DNA from: a virus
Length of the DNA: 64,000 nucleotides
Virus record (IMG/VR): IMGVR_UViG_3300028653_000014
Location: 19,070 to 83,069 of that record
Direction: 5' to 3' (one strand)
A model generated the notes under the pieces. It was not told where the DNA came from. It ran no database searches and worked only from the letters and a program-made list of their open reading frames with translations. Below are positions 32,470 to 39,116 of this stretch, one piece after another (position 1 is the first letter of the stretch; each line of letters starts with the position of its first letter). Both the position numbers and the translations under genes were made by a program.

Positions 32470-32990
32470 GCCGTCACCGCCGATCCCTGATAGACGGTCA
32501 GCACCCGGAGCGCGTGCTCCTCACAGAGCAGTTCGCTCTGCTTGCCGCGGCCCCGGTCGAACGCCAGGACGTGCATCAGTTCGTGCGCGAGCGTATGGAC
32601 GACGGCCTCTTCGACGGTGTGCGTCCGGTAGATCGGCCAGCGGCCGATGTGCGTTGCACCTTCGGCGACTGTCGTCTCGATCCACTGATAGGCGTCAGCG
32701 ACAGAATGACCGGCCGCGTACTGGCGTAGCGGGGTTGCGTGCCAGCACACGCGGGCGGCGCCGAGGATGTCCCAGTCGTCGCCCGGCACCGACGTGGTTA
32801 CGAAGTGAGCCGCACGTCCCGCCCATTTCCGGATCGACCCTGGGCCTGCGTGCCCGGACGGGAACTCGCCATCGAGCAACTTGATCGCGATCGTCTTCTT
32901 GATCGTCGGGGAGTGGGCGAGCGCGAACTCGACCAACTCGGCGGCGGTGTCGTCGCTCAGACGGCTCTGGTTAAGTAGCCGGTAGCTCAT
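32466..32990 (-). CDS. Zinc metallopeptidase-like protein (HExxH)
   Basis: 174 aa. EEAVVHTLAHELMHVLAFDRG carries the HELMH zinc site at residues 136-140, followed by a downstream SELLCEEHALRVL helix with candidate third ligand Glu157/158. This arrangement resembles SprT/gluzincin-like proteases. The N-terminal ~110 residues are unusual for the family. Cytoplasmic; substrate may be a host or phage protein. Two short genes are coupled downstream. Confidence 0.72.
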   Translation of the reverse strand: MSYRLLNQSRLSDDTAAELVEFALAHSPTIKKTIAIKLLDGEFPSGHAGPGSIRKWAGRAAHFVTTSVPGDDWDILGAARVCWHATPLRQYAAGHSVADAYQWIETTVAEGATHIGRWPIYRTHTVEEAVVHTLAHELMHVLAFDRGRGKQSELLCEEHALRVLTVYQGSAVTA

Positions 32991-33142
32991 GACTTCGCCT
33001 TCGTCTCAGCGACGGGCCAGAAGTACAGCCCGGCCCGGTCGTCCTCGGCCACGGTGTACATCGGGCCGCTCAGAACGACGGTGCCGTGGAAGACGGTCTT
33101 GTCGATCGTGCGGGTCACGTGGGTGCCGGGTGCGAACCTCAT
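32987..33142 (-). CDS. Short hypothetical protein
   Basis: 51 aa from the ATG at 33142 (ATGA overlap). MRFAPGTHVTRTIDKTVFHG and LYFWPVAETKAKS suggest one small beta barrel (KOW/SH3-like). Unknown role. Confidence 0.62.
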   Translation of the reverse strand: MRFAPGTHVTRTIDKTVFHGTVVLSGPMYTVAEDDRAGLYFWPVAETKAKS

Positions 33143-33405
33143 GACGCCTGCCCGATCTTGTACGCGGTCTCCCACCCGTTCCGGTCGCGGATGTTCATGA
33201 TCGCGTGCTCTGCTTCGACGATCGCCTTGCAGGCAGCGTCGTAGAGCGGCCGGGGCATTCCGCCTCCGGTCATGCATCCGTGCTCGTCGCGCTCGACCGG
33301 GGTCTCGAACGGGATGCGAACCATCTCGCGCCGGAGCGCGACACGGACGGCAGTCAACTCGCGGATGTGGGCGTTCAACGCGTGATACTCGGCTGCTTCG
33401 ATCAT
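33139..33405 (-). CDS. Hypothetical helical protein
   Basis: 88 aa from the ATG at 33405, chosen for AGGAGGT 7 nt upstream and because codons above it are AT-rich at third positions. A TTG at 33471 with GGGGGAGGG upstream would add 22 residues. Helical N-terminal half (AAEYHALNAHIRELTAVRVALRREM), then GCMTGGGMPRPLYDAACKAIVEAEHAI. First gene of the metalloprotease operon. Confidence 0.65.
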   Translation of the reverse strand: MIEAAEYHALNAHIRELTAVRVALRREMVRIPFETPVERDEHGCMTGGGMPRPLYDAACKAIVEAEHAIMNIRDRNGWETAYKIGQAS

Positions 33406-33490
33406 CTCTCCTACCTCCTCTTTCATGGAACGCTGACGAGACTCAGTATAGCAGAATACCTCTAGGCGCAAGTCTCACCCTCCCCCGTTC

Positions 33491-33519
33491 TTGATAGCAG
33501 GCTACCCTTGTGGTAGGGT
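33491..33519. promoter_or_regulatory. Overlapping divergent promoters
   Basis: Plus strand: TTGATA (33491-33496), 17-nt spacer, TAGGGT (33514-33519), then GTG at 33526. Minus strand: -10 TAGCCT at 33504-33499, start near 33491, and a 20-nt leader with GGGGGAGGG. The two promoters share bases and are likely mutually exclusive. Confidence 0.65.
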
Positions 33520-33525
33520 CGTCTC

Positions 33526-33804
33526 GTGCCGCTTAGCACCACAGGACTCATCGAGACGGTCGCCCGGTTCCGGGCTGACAAGCTCGCGCTCGTCGCGTTG
33601 ATCGGGACAATGGGCGCCGAGACCGAGGCGGACGCGCTCGCACGGCTGCGTGACGTCATCCGTGTCACGGCCGAGCAGATGGCGGCGATCAGGAAGATGC
33701 CGCGCCCGAAGCGGCAGGGATTCGATCTGTGGCATGACGTGCATGAACTCGCGACCGAGGTGGAGCCGTGGCTCGCCCAGCTTGTCGAAAGGACGGCGGC
33801 CTGA
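33526..33804 (+). CDS. Hypothetical helical protein, leaderless GTG start
   Basis: 92 aa. The GTG lies 6 nt after the -10 TAGGGT, so the mRNA should begin at or next to the start codon. All-helical (LIETVARFRADKLALVALIGTM; DALARLRDVIRVTAEQMAAIRK). First gene of a plus-strand operon that ends in a lysozyme. Confidence 0.65.
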   Translation: MPLSTTGLIETVARFRADKLALVALIGTMGAETEADALARLRDVIRVTAEQMAAIRKMPRPKRQGFDLWHDVHELATEVEPWLAQLVERTAA

Positions 33805-34145
33805 TGCTCGCGTTCACGTTGTCGATGCCCGGCGTCGGGTCATGGGACGGCCGCTGGTCAGGAGCAGGGCGCCCGTATGTCATTGTGCGGCCCGTGCGTA
33901 GCAAGGCCGCCAAGGAGTTCGCCGAAGAGATCCTGGACGGCTCCCCGTATCGCTATGACTTCGGTGACGGCTGGGCCGCATCCGTCTCAGTGCGAGAGGT
34001 AGACGGGGTTGAGGCGCGCAAGCTGCGCCGGGCCAGCGCCGGGTTCTGCGGCTACGGGTGGATGGTCGACGAGATCATGGAGCACGGCCGCATCCTGCGG
34101 CTCGACGAACGAGGCACGATCGACAGCCGGAAGGCCGAAGCGTGA
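33804..34145 (+). CDS. Conserved-type MPGVGSWDGRWSG protein
   Basis: 113 aa from the ATG at 33804 (TGATG overlap). MLAFTLSMPGVGSWDGRWSG is a hallmark of a family widespread in actinophages whose role is unknown. Followed by FGDGWAASVSVREVDG and GYGWMVDEIMEHGRI, alternating strands and helices. Confidence 0.75.
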   Translation: MLAFTLSMPGVGSWDGRWSGAGRPYVIVRPVRSKAAKEFAEEILDGSPYRYDFGDGWAASVSVREVDGVEARKLRRASAGFCGYGWMVDEIMEHGRILRLDERGTIDSRKAEA

Positions 34146-34249
34146 CCAACACGATTTGCTACCCGCACATCACGAAGCCTGGCGTCCGCTACTGCGTGCG
34201 ATGCGGCGCTTCGCTGCCGGTCTTTCGAGCGCCGGTAACGCCCGCGTGA
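34142..34249 (+). CDS. 35-aa zinc-ribbon-like peptide
   Basis: GTG at 34142 (GTGA overlap), TGA at 34247-34249 inside an operator-like palindrome, and GTGA overlap with the next gene. Sequence contains CYPHITKPGVRYCVRCGASL, a C-x-x-H...C-x-x-C site. Coupled on both sides. Confidence 0.58.
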   Translation: MTNTICYPHITKPGVRYCVRCGASLPVFRAPVTPA

Positions 34250-34250
34250 T
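34235..34250. promoter_or_regulatory. 16-bp palindrome, operator/stoperator candidate 7
   Basis: GTAACGCCCGCGTGAT overlaps the TGA stop of the 35-aa gene and the GTG start of the next. Confidence 0.7.
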
Positions 34251-34617
34251 CCCTCGCGGCCACGTTCACCGGCTCGTCCCGATCTCCGTCTACGACCGGC
34301 CCGACCGGTCGACGGTCATCCAGTCCCGCTGCCAGGCCATCATGCCGTCCGGGGCCGCCCCCGACCTCGTTTGCTCACTGGAGGAGGAGCGGGTGTTCCA
34401 CGGGCAGACACCGATCTCGATCCGGTTCAAGTTCGGCGGCATGTGGCTGAGCGCACTCGACCTGCTGCGACTGCTGCCCGTTGCCGTTCAGGAGTGCCCG
34501 AGTTGTCACGGAGAACCAACGCTGTTGCGCTGCACGATCTGCGCCGGTACGGGAGTTGTTGAACGGGAGGGCGACACCTTCGTGGCGTTGAAGCTCCCTG
34601 ATCTGAAAGTGACATGA
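34246..34617 (+). CDS. Protein with DnaJ-like zinc-finger segment
   Basis: 123 aa from GTG at 34246. CPSCHGEPTLLRCTICAGTGVV matches the CxxCxG...CxxCxGxG zinc-binding pattern of DnaJ-type fingers; the N-terminal half is a beta domain (VPISVYDRPDRSTVIQSRC). No J domain. Probably a phage-specific zinc protein. Confidence 0.65.
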   Translation: MIPRGHVHRLVPISVYDRPDRSTVIQSRCQAIMPSGAAPDLVCSLEEERVFHGQTPISIRFKFGGMWLSALDLLRLLPVAVQECPSCHGEPTLLRCTICAGTGVVEREGDTFVALKLPDLKVT

Positions 34618-35189
34618 CCAGCCGAGTCCGGAATGTGCCGGAGGCGACGGCTGAGCATCTCGCGCTGGTCGAGCAGATGGCGACGAGGGCGATGACAGGC
34701 TGGTATCTCGGGTCGATGGAGACGCTGAAGGAGTTCGGCGCCACCGTCGACATACCTTCCCGGACCGACCCGGAGGAGGTGTGGGTTCGTCTGCTACTTA
34801 CGCGCGACCGGATGCACCACTCAGTCGGCTGGTGGCGCAACGCCGAGTACGAATACTGCTGGCATCTGTCGATCAGCGCGCGGCCCGCCACCGAGGTACG
34901 GCTTGCCCGGATCGGCCTGCGCGAAGACGCAGGCTACGTCGATCTGACGAAGCGCGAAGAAACCTACTGGGGCCGACTGTTCTTCGCCGCTCACGCCGAC
35001 AAGGTGTGGCACGAGCCGGGCGGCACCGACCCTCGCCTATCGCCGCAAGAGGCCCACCGCAACCGAGCGATCTCCCATCTCCGCCTGTTCCTCGACCCGG
35101 AGACATTCGAGCCGTTCATGCCGACCGGCGAGGTCTACGATCTGACACGGTGGATCGAAGGTCTAACCCCGGAAAAGGTCGACCGATGA
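34614..35189 (+). CDS. Hypothetical protein
   Basis: 191 aa, ATGA overlap. Many Trp/Tyr/His (VGWWRNAEYEYCWHLSISAR; GYVDLTKREETYWGRLFFAAHADKVWHEPGG). Seen as a mixed alpha/beta single domain; no family recognised. Confidence 0.65.
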   Translation: MTSRVRNVPEATAEHLALVEQMATRAMTGWYLGSMETLKEFGATVDIPSRTDPEEVWVRLLLTRDRMHHSVGWWRNAEYEYCWHLSISARPATEVRLARIGLREDAGYVDLTKREETYWGRLFFAAHADKVWHEPGGTDPRLSPQEAHRNRAISHLRLFLDPETFEPFMPTGEVYDLTRWIEGLTPEKVDR

Positions 35190-35374
35190 TCGGCGGCATG
35201 GTCGGGCGCACGTATCTGCTCCCCGACGGCCGTCTCGGCCGTGTCGTCGCGCGCTGGTCGGGGAAGGGATGCCCGCGGAACGTGCTCGTCGCGTTCGAGG
35301 ACGGCAGCATGACGTGTCGGCCCTTCCGGGGCCTTCGTCGCCTCCCTGCGCCGTATACTCCGCCCCGTGATTGA
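35186..35374 (+). CDS. Small KOW-like beta protein
   Basis: 62 aa, ATGA overlap at 35186. MVGRTYLLPDGRLGRVVARW and VLVAFEDGSMTCRPFRGLRRL resemble a single SH3/KOW barrel. Ends 8 nt into the lysozyme gene. Confidence 0.62.
   Translation: MIGGMVGRTYLLPDGRLGRVVARWSGKGCPRNVLVAFEDGSMTCRPFRGLRRLPAPYTPPRD
35354..35366 (+). promoter_or_regulatory. Promoter with TATACT at the lysozyme start
   Basis: TATACT (35354-35359) sits exactly 7 nt before the GTG at 35367 and inside the end of the upstream gene, implying a leaderless internal transcript for the lysozyme. No clear -35. Confidence 0.5.
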
Positions 35375-36870
35375 CCAGACGCAGCCGGGCGCCACGTGGG
35401 GGCTTGGCGATGTGTTTCTGCAGCCGCGGCAGGTGGCCGATCTCGCGTATCGACACGGTGTCACGAACGCCGCCGACTTGGCGGTCATCATCGCGATCTG
35501 TTACGCCGAGTCTCAGGCAGGGGTGAACGCGTGGCACGACAACCTAGCGGCGGACGGCGTGACGGTTCTGAGCCGCGACGTCGGTCTTTTCCAGATCAAC
35601 ATCCCGGCCAGTGCGATCGGCGGACCTCAGGAGGAGGCTCTGTACGACCCGGAGAAGAACGCGGCAGCGATGTTCGCGCTCTACAGCCACCGCCGCTTCG
35701 AGCCGTGGGCGTCGTTCAACTGCGTCCCGCTTGATGCCCAGATTTTGACAAGGCGCGGCTGGCTTGACTCCACCGACGTACGCGCTGGGTTCGATCAGAC
35801 ACTGGGCTATGACACGGCGCTCGAACAGCTTAGATGGACGTCGATCCTTCACGTCGGACAGCTAGAAAAGCAGGTCACGATTGAGATAGATGGCCGTCAG
35901 TGGAAGGCGCGAGTAACGCCGGGGCATCGCTGGTCCCTAGTCCGCAACTGGTATACGCGACGGACGAGGACACCGCGAGAGGAACTTGCCCCAACGAATG
36001 AGATTCGTCCACATGATCGTATTCGGCTAGCGGCAGTCGCTGTCGGAGGCGATCTCCCCATCTCCCCGCAAGAAGCAGCGGTGATTGCGTGGCTGCTTGG
36101 AGACGGGAGTATGCGCACACGTCAGAGCGACGGAAGACGCCGGGCGTTTATGGTCGAGAGCGACGAGGCAGACCTCGTTGGCAAGGCGTGCATCTTGCAG
36201 TCGAAGCCCTCAGGGGTCGCCGCATTACAAGCACTCCTAGAACCCGTCCCTCACCGCGCCACACAAACTGCGCACATCGCCGAGGGGCAAAACTATCGGC
36301 GCTCGCGATTCACGCTTGCCCCAGACTATGTACGGGACGTCCTTGCTCGTGCCGAGATCGACCAGCGTGGCCTGATGGGATTCGTGTTCGGACTAAGCAT
36401 GGAGGCGAGACAGGCGTTTGTTGAGGCATTCGTGATGGCCGAGGGTGGTCATGAACCCACAGGGTCGTATTTCACCCAGAACGAGGGGGCCACTACTTGA
36501 TGCTGCGATTGTCGCGACGTACATGAACGGCAAGCGACCGAGTGTCCACGTCAACGCGCCACATCGGTCAGACATATCGCGCAGCGTCCACCTCTGCGAA
36601 CCGTATGCAGCCGGTTCGCGCCTCCAGTTCGGAGTCGAGCAAGTCGAAGATGTCTGGTGTCCTACGACTGAACTTGGCACGTGGACGATGCGCCAGAACG
36701 GACGCGTAATGCTGACGGGGAACTCCGCCGTGTATCTGAACGACGGCTACACGGGGAAGGCCGCGCTCGGGATGTGCAACTTCGCGGTCGAACGGTTCAA
36801 CACGGCCGGGGCCAAGCTGCCGTTGCCGCTGTTCACGCTGCCCGATCTGCGCAAGAAGCTCCCGCACTAA
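35367..36870 (+). CDS. Lysozyme-like transglycosylase interrupted by a frameshifted intein
   Basis: Needs one base fewer to read through (500 aa); as sequenced the frame stops at 36500. Extein (166 aa): Glu48 in IAICYAESQAGV and DVGLFQINIPA at 72-82 are lysozyme-fold hallmarks. The C-terminal extein begins at SAVYLNDGYTGKAALGMC. The N-extein ends FEPWASFN, so the intein splits the conserved FxPW..N-S region of the fold. Would cleave peptidoglycan at entry or lysis. The G run at 36485-36489 has five G; with four the frame is continuous. Confidence 0.82.
35721..36723 (+). mobile_element. LAGLIDADG-type intein in the lysozyme gene, frameshifted
   Basis: Starts at Cys1 (TGC 35721, CVPLDAQILTRRGWL), ends RVMLTGN (N codon 36721-36723) before Ser+1. 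Block B VTPGHRWSL. Endonuclease motifs IAWLLGDGS and FVEAFVMAEGGH match the paired LAGLIDADG helices. A single extra G in GGGGG at 36485-36489 shifts the frame within YFTQNEG-PLLDAAIVATYMNGKRPSV. About 334 residues after correction. The C-terminal part (VWCPTTELGTWTMRQNGRVM) is close to the portal intein's. Confidence 0.85.
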
Positions 36871-36882
36871 CGCGTGCGTTAC
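36867..36882. promoter_or_regulatory. 16-bp palindrome, operator/stoperator candidate 8, holding two convergent stops
   Basis: CTAACGCGTGCGTTAC contains the TAA of the lysozyme (36868-36870, plus) and the TAA of the glycosyltransferase (36881-36879, minus). Confidence 0.8.
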
Positions 36883-37544
36883 CGGGTCCAGTCGATGGCC
36901 GCGACGTCACACTCATCGCAGTCGCCGACGTAGCAGCACGAAGTTCTTCCCTCGTCGAGGCCGTTCATCGTGCGGCGGCCGATCAGGCTGATCGATCGAT
37001 CCTCGTGCTGGACGAGGTTCGGGACGGTCGAGATCGGCTCGACGCCGACGTGTCTGGCCCAACGGTTCACGATCTCGTCGTCGGCGGTGAAGTCGGGCCG
37101 CCATCCTTGCACGTCGACGAACTCCAGCAGACTCGGGATCATCACCGTCGGCCATGCCACCGCGACCTGCGCCAAGAAGTGCGCCGCGGGTAGCTCGGCC
37201 CACGGTTCGTCCCGTTCGCAGGCGGCCCACACGGCACGTGCGTGAGTCTCCGGGCGCCCTGCGACGAAGAACAGGATCAGACGGTCGCTGCGGGCCTCTA
37301 CGGCCGCGTGTGCCGCGTCGCGGAACCCTGGGCAGACGGTTGTGTCGTCTTGAAGACTCACGACGTGCGTGGCTTCCTGCGGTCTCGTCTCCAGCAGATG
37401 CCGCAGGGTCCTCCAGGGTGACTTGATCGGGGCGTCCGGCTCCGGGTCGTAACACACCTGGCCGCCGACCTCCTGCGCGAGCGTCTCGGCCATCAGCGTC
37501 CGGGTCGGGTGCGCCTGCACCCTGAATGCGATGTCGACGGTCAC
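36879..37544 (-). CDS. Glycosyltransferase-like protein
   Basis: 221 aa, GTG at 37544. IAFRVQAHPTRTLMAETLAQEVGGQVCYDPEPD, then THVVSLQDDTTVCPGFRDA, the DxD-like QDD of GT-A enzymes used for metal-nucleotide sugar. C-terminus has NLVQHEDRSISLIGRR. Downstream of appendage genes, so it may glycosylate virion or DNA. The region around its start (37540-37555) holds a one-mismatch copy of the palindrome. Confidence 0.68.
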   Translation of the reverse strand: MTVDIAFRVQAHPTRTLMAETLAQEVGGQVCYDPEPDAPIKSPWRTLRHLLETRPQEATHVVSLQDDTTVCPGFRDAAHAAVEARSDRLILFFVAGRPETHARAVWAACERDEPWAELPAAHFLAQVAVAWPTVMIPSLLEFVDVQGWRPDFTADDEIVNRWARHVGVEPISTVPNLVQHEDRSISLIGRRTMNGLDEGRTSCCYVGDCDECDVAAIDWTR

Positions 37545-37556
37545 GCGGCCGTGACT

Positions 37557-39116
37557 TTACAGCAGGCCGAGCGCGAGCATCTCTTCCAACTCCGCCTGCT
37601 CCCGCTCCGCACGCGCGTCGACGGTCGGCAGGTGTTTGTCGAGCCAGTCGGCGGGGAACCCGGAGCCGCCGCCGAGCGCGACCGTGACGGGCGGTGGCGG
37701 AACGTGGCCGCCGGACACGGTGACGGCCAGGGTCGATGTGCCCGCCAGGACGGGGGTGAGGTACTGGAACCGTGTGAGGGTCGCGGCGAGCGTGCTGGTG
37801 CCCGTCAGGGTCGGCCGGATGTAGACGACGCCCAGCAGCGACGCGGTCAGACTCGATGTGCCGACGAACGTCGGGGTCAGCAGCTTGTACTCGGCCAGTC
37901 CGGCGTCCAGTGTCGAGGTGCCGCTGAGCGCGACGGTGATCTGCTGGAACTCGGTCAGCGCGGCACTCAGCGCGGACGTGCCTGCCAGATCGACGGTGAC
38001 GTACCGGAACTCCGTGACGGCGGCGGCGAGACTCGATGTACCGGCCAGCGTGACCGTGATGCGCTTCTGCTCCGCAACACTCACGCTCAGAGACGAACTG
38101 CCCGCGAGGGTCGGGGTCAGATAGACGAGTTCCCCCAGGGTCGCCGTGAGGGTGCTGGCCCCGGCCAGGGCAACGGTGATGTGCTTGTACTCCGTGACGG
38201 CTGCCGACAACGACGAGGTGCCTGTCAGCGACACCGTGATCTGCTTGAACGAAGTCAGGGTTGCGGTCAGCGACGATGTGCCCGCGAGAGCCGGGGTGAT
38301 GTGCTTGAACTCCATCAGGGACGCGGCGAGCGTGCTCGTGCCTGCGAGTGCAACGGTGATCTGCTTGTCCGCCGTCAGGGCCGCCGTCAGCGACGAGGTT
38401 CCAGCCAGGGTGACGGTGATGGCTTTGAACTCGGTGACGGTCGCGGTCAGCGAACTTGTCCCGGCCAGCGTGACCGTCAGGTTCTTATCCGACGTCAGGG
38501 AGGCGCTGAGAGACGACGTACCGGTCAACGAGACCGTCAGACGCTTCTGCTCCGTCAGGGTCGCCGTGAGGCTGCTGGTGCCCGCGAGGGACACCGTGAG
38601 ATTCTTGTCCTCGACTAGCGAAGCGCTGAGGGCCGATGTTCCCGCGAGGGCGACCGTGATCTGTTTGAACTCCGTGAGGCTTGCCGCAAGGCTGCTCGTT
38701 CCTGCCAGTGTCACCGTGAGGTTCTTGTCCTCGACTAGAGACGCCGACAGACTCGACGTGCCCGCCAGAGCAACCGTGATTCGTTTCTGCTGCGTCAGCG
38801 AGGCCGTCAACGCCGACGTCCCGGCCAGCGTGACCGTCAGGTCGTCGTCCTCTACGAGCGCCGCCGTCAGTGACGAGGTGCCCGCCAACGCGACGGTGAT
38901 CTGCTTGTATTCCGTCAGCGTCGTGCTGAGACTTGAGGTACCGGCCAGGGCAACGACGAGGGAGTCGATGGCTGTTTCAGCCGGAACCTGCTGGCGCATC
39001 GGCTCACCAGCGCGGAAGTAGTCGAACTCGAACTCGCTGCTCTTACCCGCGAAGGCGCCGAACGGCTCCCCCGCGCGGAAGTAGTCGAGTTCGTTTGGGT
39101 TAGCCGCCGAGGCCAT
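37557..39116 (-). CDS. Repetitive appendage protein, 21 x 20-residue repeats
   Basis: 519 aa. Two copies of DYFRAGEP near the N-terminus, then about 21 tandem 20-residue repeats of consensus ITVALAGTSSLTASLTEFKQ (residues ~54-472), and a C-terminal region with PPPPVTVALGGGSGFPADWL and an acidic helix. Each repeat reads as two beta strands and a turn, like a stack or solenoid. TGATG-coupled to the spike gene, so a fibre or surface decoration is likely. Copy number may vary among relatives. Confidence 0.75.
   Translation of the reverse strand: MASAANPNELDYFRAGEPFGAFAGKSSEFEFDYFRAGEPMRQQVPAETAIDSLVVALAGTSSLSTTLTEYKQITVALAGTSSLTAALVEDDDLTVTLAGTSALTASLTQQKRITVALAGTSSLSASLVEDKNLTVTLAGTSSLAASLTEFKQITVALAGTSALSASLVEDKNLTVSLAGTSSLTATLTEQKRLTVSLTGTSSLSASLTSDKNLTVTLAGTSSLTATVTEFKAITVTLAGTSSLTAALTADKQITVALAGTSTLAASLMEFKHITPALAGTSSLTATLTSFKQITVSLTGTSSLSAAVTEYKHITVALAGASTLTATLGELVYLTPTLAGSSSLSVSVAEQKRITVTLAGTSSLAAAVTEFRYVTVDLAGTSALSAALTEFQQITVALSGTSTLDAGLAEYKLLTPTFVGTSSLTASLLGVVYIRPTLTGTSTLAATLTRFQYLTPVLAGTSTLAVTVSGGHVPPPPVTVALGGGSGFPADWLDKHLPTVDARAEREQAELEEMLALGLL
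37700..38957. repeat. 60-bp coding minisatellite
   Basis: Tandem ~60-bp units, about 21 copies, with frequent synonymous changes; unit motif on the coding strand starts near GTNGCNCTNGCNGGNAC. Encodes the repeats of the 37557-39116 product. Confidence 0.8.
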
